Shown: positions 23,370 through 32,019, counted from the first letter of the stretch. The stretch is 38,755 nucleotides of DNA from Candidatus Coatesbacteria bacterium (GCA_014728225.1 WJLX01000157.1:1-38755); one strand, 5' to 3'. Notes: generated by a model not told the origin, from the sequence alone. Numbers and translations are program-made.

Positions 23370-24620
23370 ATGGCCCTGACCATCCGCCCCGTCGACGGCA
23401 AGCGCGACCTCAAGACCTTCATCTACTGGCCCGCCGAGCTCTACCGCGATGTTCCCCAGTGGGTCCCCCCGCTCTATATGACGGAGCGGGAGTTCTACGA
23501 TCCCGCCAGGAATCCGGCCTTCGAGCACGCCGAGGCCCGCTGCTGGCTGGCCGAGCGCGACGGCGCGACCGTCGGCCGGGTGATGGGCATCGTCCAGCAT
23601 CGTATGAACGGCCGCTTCGGTACCCGTAACGCCCGCTTTTGCAACCTGGACTTCGTCGAGGACCCCGAGGTCTGCTGCGGCCTGCTGGGCGCCGTCGAGG
23701 ACTGGGCCCGGGAACACGGCATGGAAAGCCTCTCCGGCCCCCACGGCTTCTCCGACTCCGACCCCGAGGGCATGCTGATCAAGGGTTTCGAGCACCGGGC
23801 GACCATCGCCAGCTACTACAACTTCCCCTACGTGCCGCGCTTCGTCGAGGGCTGCGGCTTCCAGAAGGACTTCGACTACCGTATCTTCCGTATCGAGATC
23901 CCCGATGCGCCCCCGCCGATCTACGTCAAGATCAAGCAGCGCCTCGAACGCCAGGGCTTCGTCCTGGCCGAGTTCACCAAGACCCGCCAGATCAAGCCCC
24001 ACCTCGACAACTTCGTCGTCATCCTCAACGCCACCTTCGAGCAGATCTACGGCTATGTCGAGCTGACTCCGGACGAGGGCCGCAAGCTGATCAAGGACTA
24101 CCTGCAGATCATCGACCCCCACTTCCTCAAGTTCATCTACAAGCTGCCCCGGGACGAGGTCGGCCGTCCCGTCGATCCCGAGCGGGACGAGGTCGTCGGC
24201 TTCATGGTCGGCATGCCCGACATCACTGAGGGCATCCAGCGGGCCCGGGGTCGCCTGCTGCCCTTCGGCATCTTCAAGATCCTCAAGGCCCGCCGCACTA
24301 CCCGACAGCTCGACCTGTTCTTCGCCGGCATCCGCGACGAGTACCGCAACCGCGGCCTGTCGGCCATGTTCGCCGTCGGCTTCATCCGCGACGCCGTTAA
24401 GCAGGGCCTCGAATACATCGACGCCCACCAGGAGCTGGAGTTCAACCACAAGGTCCACGACGAGTGGAGCCGCTTCGAGAGCAGCGAGTACAAACGCTCG
24501 CGCATCTTCGTCAAGGAGCTGGTCCCCGGCGGCCTGGAGCACTACCGGCAGGCCACCGCCGACGTCATCCTGCGCGACAAGGTCGCCCCGCCCGAGGAGA
24601 ACCAGGAGTACCGGCTGTAG
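23370..24620 (+). CDS. GNAT-fold (YghO-like) acetyltransferase-like protein
   Basis: 416 aa. AAGGAG stands 8 nt before ATG. The N-terminal half (about 1-150) has the pattern RDVPQWVPPLY, ARCWLAERDGATVGRVMGI and LDFVEDPEVCCGLLGAVEDWA, which resembles an acyl-CoA N-acyltransferase fold with its beta4/helix3 region. A second GNAT-like half (about 170-400) contains VVGFMVGMPD and AGIRDEYRNRGLSAMFAVGFI, where RGLSAM recalls the acetyl-CoA pyrophosphate loop. This double layout fits YghO-like proteins of unknown substrate. No operon partner is present. Confidence 0.65.
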   Translation: MALTIRPVDGKRDLKTFIYWPAELYRDVPQWVPPLYMTEREFYDPARNPAFEHAEARCWLAERDGATVGRVMGIVQHRMNGRFGTRNARFCNLDFVEDPEVCCGLLGAVEDWAREHGMESLSGPHGFSDSDPEGMLIKGFEHRATIASYYNFPYVPRFVEGCGFQKDFDYRIFRIEIPDAPPPIYVKIKQRLERQGFVLAEFTKTRQIKPHLDNFVVILNATFEQIYGYVELTPDEGRKLIKDYLQIIDPHFLKFIYKLPRDEVGRPVDPERDEVVGFMVGMPDITEGIQRARGRLLPFGIFKILKARRTTRQLDLFFAGIRDEYRNRGLSAMFAVGFIRDAVKQGLEYIDAHQELEFNHKVHDEWSRFESSEYKRSRIFVKELVPGGLEHYRQATADVILRDKVAPPEENQEYRL

Positions 24621-24669
24621 GCGGCGTTCGACCGTCTAACACGCCGGCGAAGAGGTAACGACGAATACG

Positions 24670-25000
24670 CAGGGGCCGACCGGCAGGTCGGCCCGATTGA
24701 GCTTGACACGTAGGGCGGGGGGCTCTGCCCCCCGCCGGCCTTGTCACGTAGGGCGGGGGCTCCGCCCCCCGCCGCGGATCATCGTCCAACTCGTCGCCAT
24801 TCAACCACTGATGAAATGGGCCTCCATCCCCGGTTGGGAGACTGCAGGAGCCGACGTTCAGGTCGGCCCGTTTGAGCTTGTCACGTAGGGCGGGGGCTCC
24901 GCCCCCCGCCGCGGATTGTCCAGCTGCACGCCATTCCAACGGCGGTGAAACGGGCATCCGCTTGTCACGTAGGGCGGGGGCTCCGCCCCCCGCCGCGGAT
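24670..25000. repeat. REP-like cluster between convergent genes
   Basis: Three identical 40-bp units (24740-24779, 24877-24916, 24961-25000) begin CTTGTCACGTAGGGCGGGGG and end GCCGCGGAT; a fourth diverged unit lies at 24702-24740. Each folds into a GC hairpin (GGCGGGGG.. with ..CCCCCGCC). In the diverged unit the stem is perfect over 10 bp; the three identical units share a one-base loss in the left arm. The segments behind units 2 and 3 (24780-24825 and 24917-24958) are also alike, so the real unit is nearer 85-90 bp. Two related hairpins GCCGAC..GTCGGC (from 24674 and 24850) precede units 1 and 3. No gene is visible between 24621 and 25014. Confidence 0.88.
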
Positions 25001-25014
25001 TGGATGGACGCTAG

Positions 25015-25620
25015 TTACCCCTCTTTCTGGTTATAGGGATAGTCTTTATCAAAGAGACCTTTCCAAAAACGCGTCCATCGTGAGTGTTTAGAATAATAGG
25101 GGGCAACAACATCAAACAAGAAACGAAAATAGAGGAATAATGAAATCAAGACAAAGACACACACTAAAGAGAAGCAAATCCAACCCCAAACGGAGTTCGC
25201 AATATTGGGAATTATAATTCTATCTATGCCTAAAAGGACAAGAGAGGAAAAGACTGTTATCAGGCTCAAGGTTATCGGCTTCCATAATTGCTGTGCCTGC
25301 TTAATGTCATTGCCTCGCCGCCGGAATTCTTTTCTATGATCTAAAAACGAGTTCTCTAAATAGCTGGATGGTGGGTTTGATTGATCTAACGTTTCTTTAT
25401 TGAAAAGCTCTAGGTAATCCTTGCAGTTATATTTGATAAGTATTTTGCTTGCCTCCAACTCCTTTTCTTTGAATAACTTTTTTGCTTTGCTGCTGATATC
25501 TTGTTGTAAAAAACGTAGTCGACTAATCCACATAACATAAACCGCCACCACAATCGCCGTCAGGGCGCCGAGGGTCTGCGCGACCGTGCTCATGAACCAA
25601 CGGAAAGTTTCGATGTCCAT
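25015..25620 (-). CDS. AT-rich orphan membrane protein
   Basis: 201 aa from the ATG at 25620, with GGGGTG upstream; a longer frame to 25680 is less likely. There is one membrane segment near the start (about 11-31, VAQTLGALTAIVVAVYVMW) and two close together (about 115-165, ITLSLITVFSSLVLLGI and ICFSLVCVFVLISLFLYF), with a charged cytoplasmic part between them. The first 25 codons are GC-rich like the host and the rest is AT-rich, so the join lies near 25545. I do not recognise a function. Proteins starting with a segment like FMSTVAQTLGALTAIVVAV are common as single orphans in accessory DNA. It is next to the REP-like cluster and to a degenerate repeat copy. Confidence 0.6.
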   Translation of the reverse strand: MDIETFRWFMSTVAQTLGALTAIVVAVYVMWISRLRFLQQDISSKAKKLFKEKELEASKILIKYNCKDYLELFNKETLDQSNPPSSYLENSFLDHRKEFRRRGNDIKQAQQLWKPITLSLITVFSSLVLLGIDRIIIPNIANSVWGWICFSLVCVFVLISLFLYFRFLFDVVAPYYSKHSRWTRFWKGLFDKDYPYNQKEG

Positions 25621-25747
25621 CTCCACACCCCTTTGCTGAATAACTGATGACAATAGTATCTTATCAAATCCAACTGCCATAGTGTGTCAGAGAAACCGAC
25701 GGGATCTCAAGACCCCGCCCACAGGGTGCAACGGGCGCAAACCAAGG

Positions 25748-25817
25748 CCCCGGCGCGTGTTTTTGCCCGAGCCCGTCCCTTCAGGGACGGGCTCGGCGAG
25801 CAAAAACCGTGACGGGG
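25748..25817. repeat. Degenerate member of the nested inverted-repeat family
   Basis: Left arm 25748-25766 ends GTTTTTGC; right arm 25800-25817 reads, on the minus strand, CCCCGTCACGGTTTTTGC. Pairing is imperfect. The interior is a perfect 13-bp hairpin (25767-25779 with 25784-25796, loop TTCA) in place of the 40-nt spacer. The GG of the -24 box is lost. It lies just downstream of the TlpA-like gene stop at 25840. Confidence 0.6.
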
Positions 25818-25839
25818 ACGGCCCAACGGCGGCGACGCC

Positions 25840-26412
25840 CTAGAGGTACTCGGAGAAGATCGCCCCGAAGACCGCCTCGTCGCGGGCACCGACGATCATC
25901 TCTCCCGGGGTGCCGTCGGCCCGGACGATGAAGGTCGTCGGGATGGCCGAGAAGACGTAGTCGTTCAGCACGGCGTCCTTGTTGTCGAGGTCCTCGAGCC
26001 ACAACACGGGGTAGTCGATGCCCTGGGCGGCGATGAACTCGTCGAGGGCGGCGGCGTCATCGTCGACGCTGACACCGACCAGGACGAGGTTATCGCCGAA
26101 CTCGCGGTTGAGCTTCGACAGGGCCGGGATCTCCTCCCGGCAGGGCCCACACCAGGTGGCGAAGAAGTTGACCACCACGGGGACGCCGCGGTGGTCGGAG
26201 AGGACGAACTCGCCACCCCGGCGCAGGGGTCCGGCGATCTCGGTGGCGGTGCCCGGCGCGCCGGAGGTGGTCAGCTCCCCGGCGCTGGGGGTGGTGTCGA
26301 CGACGGGGGCGGCGGCCCCGGGCGCCGCGGCCTCCTCGACGGTCTCCTCCTCACCGCAGCCGGCGATCAGCACGGCGGCGAGTAATGACAAAACGAGAGC
26401 GGCGGTTCTCAT
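25840..26412 (-). CDS. TlpA/ResA-like thioredoxin-fold lipoprotein (second of a tandem pair)
   Basis: 190 aa. The lipoprotein signal ends in LIAGC (C19), followed by a 40-residue Ala/Glu/Pro linker and a thioredoxin-like domain (about 55-190). The redox motif is WCGPC (C88, C91) in VVVNFFATWCGPCREEIPAL, and the cis-Pro loop is SAIPTTFIV. It is tethered to a membrane and reduces disulfides in the periplasm, commonly in cytochrome c maturation. GGAGGG precedes ATG. The upstream paralogue (26495-27076) shares the C-terminal pattern GARDEA.F. The two are separated by a terminator. Confidence 0.88.
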   Translation of the reverse strand: MRTAALVLSLLAAVLIAGCGEEETVEEAAAPGAAAPVVDTTPSAGELTTSGAPGTATEIAGPLRRGGEFVLSDHRGVPVVVNFFATWCGPCREEIPALSKLNREFGDNLVLVGVSVDDDAAALDEFIAAQGIDYPVLWLEDLDNKDAVLNDYVFSAIPTTFIVRADGTPGEMIVGARDEAVFGAIFSEYL

Positions 26413-26464
26413 GCGGTCCCTCCGTTATAGTATGCGCAACAGCTAATATGCTATGCTAAACGAA

Positions 26465-26487
26465 GGCCCCCGTTGGGGACGGGGGCC
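26465..26487 (-). terminator. Terminator after the first TlpA-like gene
   Basis: A 9-bp perfect stem GGCCCCCGT/ACGGGGGCC, loop 5 nt, followed on the minus strand by TTCGTTT. It is just past the stop at 26495. Confidence 0.65.
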
Positions 26488-26494
26488 GGACGGG

Positions 26495-27076
26495 CTAGGG
26501 CAGATACTTCTCGATCAGGGCGCGGAAGGTGGCCTCGTCGCGGGCGCCGATGATCGTCTCGGACTTGATCAGCTCGAAGTCCGCATTGATGACGAAGGTC
26601 GCCGGGACGCTGCCGCCGTGGTTGTAGAAATCCCAGTAGTCGTCGTTCTCGTAGAGCGGCGGCTGGCCGGCCAGCAGCACGGGCTGGGTGATGCCGAAGT
26701 CGTCGATCATCTTCTGCATCGCCTCGTCGTTGCCCTGGTCTTCCTTGATGAAGATCAACTGGAAACCCTGGTCGGCGTACTCCTCGGCCAGGGACACCAG
26801 GTGGGGCATCTCTTCCTTGCAGGGCGCGCACCAGGTGGTGAAGCAGTTGAGGAAGATCAGCTTACCTTCGAAGTCCGAGAGTTGATAGGTCTCGCCGTCG
26901 AAGCCCAACGCAGTGAAGTCGACGGCTTTGTCGCCGGCGGCTGGTTCGCCTTCTTCGCCGCCGTCCTCGACCTCGCCGGGCTCTTCAGTGACCTCTTCGC
27001 CGTCTTCCTCGCAGCCGCCCAGCAGCACCAGGGCGGCCAGGGCGATCAGCAACGCTAACAACAGGTACTTGCGCAT
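26495..27076 (-). CDS. TlpA/ResA-like thioredoxin-fold lipoprotein (first of a tandem pair)
   Basis: 193 aa. The lipobox ends at C22 (VLLGGC), followed by a very acidic linker (residues 23-50) and a thioredoxin-like domain. The active site is WCAPC (C83, C86) in LNCFTTWCAPCKEEMPHL; an extra Cys (C78) stands five residues before. The cis-Pro loop is SVPATFVI. It is probably a periplasmic thiol reductase. The WCAPC form differs from the WCGPC of its neighbour, which may tune redox potential (inference). It lies 29 nt after rpmE and could be co-transcribed with it. Confidence 0.87.
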   Translation of the reverse strand: MRKYLLLALLIALAALVLLGGCEEDGEEVTEEPGEVEDGGEEGEPAAGDKAVDFTALGFDGETYQLSDFEGKLIFLNCFTTWCAPCKEEMPHLVSLAEEYADQGFQLIFIKEDQGNDEAMQKMIDDFGITQPVLLAGQPPLYENDDYWDFYNHGGSVPATFVINADFELIKSETIIGARDEATFRALIEKYLP

Positions 27077-27105
27077 AGCCGTACTCCTCCGGCTGTCAAG
27101 AGGGA

Positions 27106-27333
27106 TTAAGAATCGCTGTTCTCGTCTTCTTTGTTCTTCAGGCCGTACTTGCGCAGGTAGCGCTCGACGCGGCCCGTGGTGTCCATCAGCTTGCGCTTGC
27201 CGGTGTAGAAGGGGTGGCAGGCGCTGCAGACATCGACGCGCAGCTCCTTGATCGTGGAGCGGGTCTTGATCTTGTTGCCGCAGGCGCAGGTGATGATCGT
27301 TTCGTCGTACTTGGGGTGGATCTTGGGTTTCAC
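27106..27333 (-). CDS. rpmE: 50S ribosomal protein L31 (zinc type)
   Basis: 75 aa. The zinc-binding (C+) form has C16, C18, C36 and C39 (CAC and CSAC). MKPKIHPKY at the start and HPFYTGKRKLMDTTGRVERY are diagnostic. It binds the large subunit at the inter-subunit bridge. Zinc-type L31 is often swapped for a non-zinc paralogue under zinc starvation; none is seen here. The usual neighbours rho and prfA are absent from the window. Confidence 0.96.
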   Translation of the reverse strand: MKPKIHPKYDETIITCACGNKIKTRSTIKELRVDVCSACHPFYTGKRKLMDTTGRVERYLRKYGLKNKEDENSDS

Positions 27334-27404
27334 GGTGTGCTCCTTAGACGGTAATCCAACGCAGTCTTCGTCGGGTCATACGCCGCGACGGGCCGCGTCG
27401 TTCC

Positions 27405-27863
27405 CTAACGGGCGGCGGGTCCGGCCGGTGGGTTGGCCATCCGCGTGTAACGGTAGTAATCGATGTAGCTCTTGGGGTCGTTCTCGTAATCCTCGCGGCT
27501 CTTGTAGAGGAAGGCCACATCCTCCTCGACGCTCCAGATATACTCGGTGCGCTGGAGGAAGATCCGGGTGGCCTCCTCGGCGATGTAGCAGCGCGCCGGA
27601 TCCTTGGGCTCGTCGGGCATCCCCGTCAGCACCAGCATCGACTGCCCCCGGCGCAGGATCAGCGAATCCCGGCCGATGACGTTGATGGTGAACTCGTAGC
27701 CGCCGCCGTTGATGATGAAGTAGCCGGAGACGTTGACCGGCAGCTCGCTGACGTTCTGCAGCTCAATCCACTCCGAGTTGTAACGCGGCAGGCCCTGGGC
27801 CAGCCGGTACTCGCGGTGGGAGTCGGGATGGACGTTGGCGATTCGTACCCGGGGTCGACGCAC
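27405..27863 (-). CDS. Lamin-tail-like domain protein
   Basis: 152 aa, GTG start behind the perfect anti-SD match AAGGAGGTG (5 nt spacing). The first 100 residues fit a lamin-tail (LTD) immunoglobulin-like fold: VRIANVHPD, SEWIELQNVSELPVNVSGYFI, EFTINVIGRDSLILRRGQSMLVLTG. The C-terminal third (VEEDVAFLYKSREDYENDPKSY) is charged. There is no signal peptide, unlike most bacterial LTD proteins, which are exported; an internal role is therefore possible. It is upstream of rpmE on the same strand, 71 nt away. Confidence 0.65.
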   Translation of the reverse strand: MRRPRVRIANVHPDSHREYRLAQGLPRYNSEWIELQNVSELPVNVSGYFIINGGGYEFTINVIGRDSLILRRGQSMLVLTGMPDEPKDPARCYIAEEATRIFLQRTEYIWSVEEDVAFLYKSREDYENDPKSYIDYYRYTRMANPPAGPAAR

Positions 27864-28076
27864 CCGGCACCTCCTTGGCGTAGACGGTGTCCGCGCTGAC
27901 TTCGGAGTTTACCAACCCCCGGCCCGTCAAGTCAATACACACCCCGAGTTTACCCGCCCCCCGGTCTGTGCTATCATTGAGCGAACCGGGAAGTTACCTG
28001 CTAACATACTGACATTTTGCCACTTAGCCGATAACCCCCCTTGGGGAGGGGTTCGGCCCGGGGAAAGCGCGGAACC

Positions 28077-29120
28077 GTGCAGCCGCCCCGTTCCAGGCTG
28101 GGACGCCACCTGTTGTGGCCGGCGGCGTGGTGCTACGCCGTCGGTCTGCACGCCGACGAACTTCTCGACGGCCTGCGGGAGCGCCTGCGGGCGGACAGGC
28201 CCGTCGTCGGCGTGGGCAACCTGACCGTCGGCGGCTCGGGCAAGACCCCGACGGTCCGTTGGCTGGCCGCCGCCCTGCTCGAGCGCGGCCGCCGCCCCGC
28301 CCTGGTCACCCGGGGCTACGGCGGGAGCCGGGCCGCCCGCACGGCGGAACCGGCCCTCGTCGAGGCGGAGGAGCCGGCGCTTTACGGCGACGAGGCCGTG
28401 CTGCTGCGGCGAGAGCTCCCCGGCGTTCCCGTCGTCGTCGGCCGGATCAAGGCCCGGGCGGCGCTGCTGGCCGCCGAGCAGCCCGGCGTCGATACCGTGA
28501 TCGTCGACGACGCCCTCCAACACCGCCGCCTGGTGCGGGACTTCGACCTGACCGTCCTGGCGGCGGCCGACTGGCGCGCCCGGCTACGGCTCGTTGCCGC
28601 TCTCCTGCCCGCGGGTCGGCTGCGTGTGCCCTTCGACCGTCTGCGCCGGAGCGACGCCGCCCTGCTGCTGGACGCCGGCGCCGACGAGCTGCGACTGCTG
28701 CGTGCCCGCTTCCCCGGGCTGCTCTGCCTGGGCGGTCGCTTCAGCGCCGTCGGGCTGCGTACGCTGGACGGCGCCCGCCGTCCCCGCGGGCTGCTCGCGG
28801 GCCGTCGGATCGTCGCCTGCTGCGCCCTGGCCCGGCCGGAGCCCTTCTTCGCCGACCTGGAGCGCCTGGGCGCCGTCATCGCCGCCCGGTTGGCCCTGCC
28901 CGATCACGCCCCCTACGACGAGTCACAACTGGCCCGACTCGCCCGCCTGCGCGACGCCCATCCGGGCGCCCCCTGCCTGATCACCGGCAAGGACGCCGTC
29001 AAGCTGCGCGGCCGCCTGGAGGGCGACGTCCTGCTGCTGGAGCGCGAGCTGCGCCTGGAGCCGGGCGGGACCGAGCGGCTGCTGGCCGCCCTGAGCGCCA
29101 GGCTGGAGCGCCGCCGATGA
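28077..29120 (+). CDS. lpxK: Tetraacyldisaccharide 4'-kinase
   Basis: 347 aa from GTG at 28077; a TTG 36 nt upstream in frame gives a longer but unlikely start. It phosphorylates the lipid A disaccharide at the inner membrane. The Walker A loop is VGVGNLTVGGSGKTP (about residues 39-53), followed by LVTRGYGG and YGDEAVLL. The catalytic region reads DDALQHRRL where most LpxK have DDGLQH; Ala for Gly is a small change. The N-terminal hydrophobic helix (HLLWPAAWCYAVGLHADELL) anchors it in the membrane. The stop overlaps the next ATG (ATGA). It indicates a lipid A-based outer membrane. Confidence 0.92.
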   Translation: MQPPRSRLGRHLLWPAAWCYAVGLHADELLDGLRERLRADRPVVGVGNLTVGGSGKTPTVRWLAAALLERGRRPALVTRGYGGSRAARTAEPALVEAEEPALYGDEAVLLRRELPGVPVVVGRIKARAALLAAEQPGVDTVIVDDALQHRRLVRDFDLTVLAAADWRARLRLVAALLPAGRLRVPFDRLRRSDAALLLDAGADELRLLRARFPGLLCLGGRFSAVGLRTLDGARRPRGLLAGRRIVACCALARPEPFFADLERLGAVIAARLALPDHAPYDESQLARLARLRDAHPGAPCLITGKDAVKLRGRLEGDVLLLERELRLEPGGTERLLAALSARLERRR

Positions 29121-30019
29121 CGAACGACGATTACCGACCGACCCTCGGCCACCGCCTGGAGTACCTGGCGGTCTGGTGGCTGTTCCTGACCACCAACCTG
29201 CTGCCCCGCTTGTGGGCCCGCTTCCGCGGCTGGTACCTGGGCAACCTGCTCTACCTCGTTCTCGGCCGGCGGCGGCGGATCGCCAAGGACAACCTCGTCG
29301 AGCGCCTGGGCGTCACCCGGCGGCGGGCCGCCCGGATCGCCCGGCGCAACTTCATCAAGGTGGCCCGGAATCTGCTGGATTTCATCCGGCTGCCCCATTT
29401 CCGGGGTTCCCGCCGCGAACGCTGGATGACCATCGAGGGGCTGGAGCACCTCGAGGCCGCCCGGCGCGAGGGCCGGGGGCTGATCCTGGCCACGGCGCAC
29501 TGCGGTCCCTGGGAGTTGGCCGCCGCTTACATCGCCGCCCACGGCCATCCCGGCACCGCCGTGGCCACCCGCCAGAGCAACCGCCTGGTCGACGGGTTGC
29601 TCAACAAGCTGCGCCGCCGGGCCGGCAGCGGGATCGTTCTCGTCGACGAGGGCCCCCGCCCGCTGATCCGGGCCCTGCGTGACAACCGTGTCATCTACAT
29701 GCTGGCCGACCAGGACGCCGGGCCCGACGGCCTGTTCCTCGATTTTCTCGGTGCGCCCTCCAGCTTCCATCGCGGCCCGGCCTTCCTGGCCCGGCGCCTC
29801 GGCGTACCCCTGGTTTTCGCCTTCGCCCGCAGGGAGGGCGGCCGGCTGCTGGCCCGGCTGTCCCCACCCCTCCACCCCGACCCGACGGCCGAGCGCGACG
29901 CCGAGGTTCGCCGGCTGACCGGACGCTACGCCGCCGCCCTCGAGGACTGGATCCGCCGTTACCCCGCGGACTGGTACTGGATGCACCGCCGCTGGAAATC
30001 CAGCCCGCCGGTGAGTTGA
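29117..30019 (+). CDS. Lipid A biosynthesis acyltransferase (LpxL/HtrB family)
   Basis: 300 aa, ATG overlapping the lpxK stop by 4 nt, so they are coupled. A basic/hydrophobic N-terminal helix (residues 17-55) sits in the inner membrane. The acyltransferase HX4E motif is HCGPWE (about residues 131-136) in ILATAHCGPWELAAAY. VYMLADQDAGPDGLFLDFLG and WYWMHRRWKS are the other family blocks. It should add a secondary acyl chain to lipid A; the LpxL/LpxM/LpxP type cannot be decided. Pairing with lpxK is logical for the pathway. Confidence 0.9.
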   Translation: MTNDDYRPTLGHRLEYLAVWWLFLTTNLLPRLWARFRGWYLGNLLYLVLGRRRRIAKDNLVERLGVTRRRAARIARRNFIKVARNLLDFIRLPHFRGSRRERWMTIEGLEHLEAARREGRGLILATAHCGPWELAAAYIAAHGHPGTAVATRQSNRLVDGLLNKLRRRAGSGIVLVDEGPRPLIRALRDNRVIYMLADQDAGPDGLFLDFLGAPSSFHRGPAFLARRLGVPLVFAFARREGGRLLARLSPPLHPDPTAERDAEVRRLTGRYAAALEDWIRRYPADWYWMHRRWKSSPPVS

Positions 30020-30190
30020 AAAAGCCCGCCTTTTGACCTATGATACCGCTCCGAGGCGGGAAGAGCCGTAACGAACCCGCCCGAGCCCTCCCCAACAAGC
30101 GACGCCGGGGTCGGAGGCCTGCCGCCGACCCGTTCGGCGTATCCCGCGGATAACCCTCCGCACCTGCCCTTTTCGGGTCTGGAGTCTGCG

Positions 30191-30664
30191 ATGAACCTCT
30201 CCGAAGCCGTCGAGAAGAAGGCCGTGCTGCTGGACTGCGCGGCCGCCGACAAAACGGAACTGCTCAACACCCTCATCGACGCCGCCGGACGCTCCCGGCG
30301 GTTGAAGGACGTCGAGGCCGCCCGCGAGGCCATCTTCGAGCGCGAGGAGCTCTCCTCCACCGGGATGGGCCACGGCGTGGCCATGCCCCACGCCCGGCTC
30401 AAGGACGTCCAGTTCCCCGTGCTGGGCTTCGCCCGTCACGCCGCCGGAGTGGACTTCGACGCCGTCGACGGCCAACCCGTTAAGCTGGTCTTCCTTCTGC
30501 TGACCCCCTCCTCCAATCCCGAGCTCAACGTCCAGTTGCTGGGCAAGCTGTCCCGGATGTGCTCCGAAGCCGACAATCGTCGGCGTCTGGCCCGCATCGA
30601 CAAGATCCGTGATTTCATGGCCCTGATCCACGAGATCGACGCCGCCAACGGCTTCCCCGACTGA
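30191..30664 (+). CDS. PTS EIIA-type (PtsN/fructose family) regulatory domain protein
   Basis: 157 aa. The phospho-accepting His is H67 in GHGVAMPHARL, followed by FARHAAGVDFDAVDGQPVKLVFLLL, as in EIIA-Ntr (PtsN) proteins. No EIIB or EIIC domain is present, so a regulatory role is more likely than sugar uptake. It precedes two ArsB/NhaD-type transporters and a CBS protein on the same strand with small gaps (36 nt to the first). In PtsN systems EIIA can control ion transporters, which fits this context (inference). GGAG precedes ATG. Confidence 0.85.
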   Translation: MNLSEAVEKKAVLLDCAAADKTELLNTLIDAAGRSRRLKDVEAAREAIFEREELSSTGMGHGVAMPHARLKDVQFPVLGFARHAAGVDFDAVDGQPVKLVFLLLTPSSNPELNVQLLGKLSRMCSEADNRRRLARIDKIRDFMALIHEIDAANGFPD

Positions 30665-30700
30665 ACCCCGCCGCCGGGAGCGCCGAAGGGACGGGTTCCG

Positions 30701-31990
30701 ATGGGAAGCGACTACAGCGTCGTCATCGCCCTGATCGTCTTCGCCTTCGTCTACGTCATGGTCGTCACCGACTGGGTCAACCGGACGAAGGCGGCCTTCT
30801 TCGGCGCCCTGGTGCTGCTCCTCGGCGGGGTCATCGACCTCGAGACGGCCTGGGTCGAGTACATCGACTTCGAGACCCTGGGCCTGCTCATCGGGATGAT
30901 GGTCATCGCCGGGGTCATCGGCCAGACCGGCATCTTCCAGTTCACCGCCCTCAAGGCCGTGCGCTGGACCCGGGGGCGATACGGCCTGCTGATGGTCACG
31001 CTGTGCGTGATCACCGCCGTCTTCAGCGCCTTCCTCGATAACGTCACCACCATCCTGCTGCTGGGCCCGATCGCCATCATCGCCTCCGACGCCCTGCACC
31101 GCAAGCCCCTGCTCCTGCTGATCGCCATCACCTTCGCCTCCAACATCGGCGGCATGGCCACCCTGATCGGCGATCCGCCCCACATGATGATCGGCTCCGC
31201 CGTCGGGCTGAGCTTCAACGACTTCCTGGTCAACCTGGCCCCGATGTCGATCATTGCCCTGGCGGTCACCCTCGGGCTGCTCTACCTCTCCAAGCGCCAC
31301 ATCATCACCGCCGGCGGCAAGCCCTACCGTCCCACCTTCGACGAGGCCCGCTACATCAAGGACAAGCGTCAGACCGTCATCGGCCTGGTCGTCCTGGGTC
31401 TGGTGATCGTCGGCTTCACCATCCTGCCCGAGTTCGGCATCCCGGTGGCCGTGGTGGCCCTGTTCGGCGCCAGCGCGCTGATGCTGCTCAACCCCGGTAA
31501 AGTCAAGGAGCAACTCGGGCATATCGAATGGCCGCTGATCTTCTTCTTCATCGGTCTGTTCGTCATCACCGGCGCCCTGCAGGAGGTCGGCGTCATCGCC
31601 TGGCTGGGACGCCAACTGGCCGGGATCACCACCGACCCCCTGCTGTTCACCATGATCGTCCTCTGGGCCAGTACCATCGGCGTGGCCCTGTTCTCGGCGG
31701 TGCCCTACGTGGCGGTGATGATCCCCATCGTCTCCCACGCCGTGGGGCTGATGGGCCTGGGGCCGGCGGCGGCTGAGCCCATCTGGTGGTCCCTGGCCAT
31801 CTCCGTGGCGATCGCCGGTAACGCCACCATCGTCGGCTCGGCGGCCACCATGGCCGCGGTCAGTATCTCCGAACGCACCAACGAGCCGATCACCTTCCGC
31901 ACCTACCTGCGCTACGGTTTACCGACGATGCTCCTCGTCCAGCTCTGCTCGACGGCCTATCTCTGGCTGCGCTACTTCGTCCCGGGCTAG
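30701..31990 (+). CDS. ArsB/NhaD-superfamily transporter, first paralogue
   Basis: 429 aa, about 11-12 membrane segments. FETLGLLIGMMVIAGVIG, AFLDNVTTILLLGPIAI and LIGDPPHMMIGSAVGLSF are the signatures of the ArsB/NhaD (ion transporter) superfamily, including the two discontinuous helices with Asn/Asp-Pro. Substrates in the family include Na+/H+, arsenite and organic anions; this one is close to the P-protein group by eye. It ends near the CBS gene and has a 429-aa relative at 32504-33793. Control by the EIIA protein upstream is inferred. Confidence 0.82.
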   Translation: MGSDYSVVIALIVFAFVYVMVVTDWVNRTKAAFFGALVLLLGGVIDLETAWVEYIDFETLGLLIGMMVIAGVIGQTGIFQFTALKAVRWTRGRYGLLMVTLCVITAVFSAFLDNVTTILLLGPIAIIASDALHRKPLLLLIAITFASNIGGMATLIGDPPHMMIGSAVGLSFNDFLVNLAPMSIIALAVTLGLLYLSKRHIITAGGKPYRPTFDEARYIKDKRQTVIGLVVLGLVIVGFTILPEFGIPVAVVALFGASALMLLNPGKVKEQLGHIEWPLIFFFIGLFVITGALQEVGVIAWLGRQLAGITTDPLLFTMIVLWASTIGVALFSAVPYVAVMIPIVSHAVGLMGLGPAAAEPIWWSLAISVAIAGNATIVGSAATMAAVSISERTNEPITFRTYLRYGLPTMLLVQLCSTAYLWLRYFVPG

Positions 31991-32019
31991 GCCCCGTGTC
32001 CGAAAAGGAGTCAATAACC

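Noticed and set aside
28115-29116. Very long plus-strand frame covering lpxK in another phase and joining lpxL
   Set aside because: It is a GC-rich shadow of lpxK, rich in Arg/Pro/Ala, without domains; lpxL starts at the ATGA overlap.
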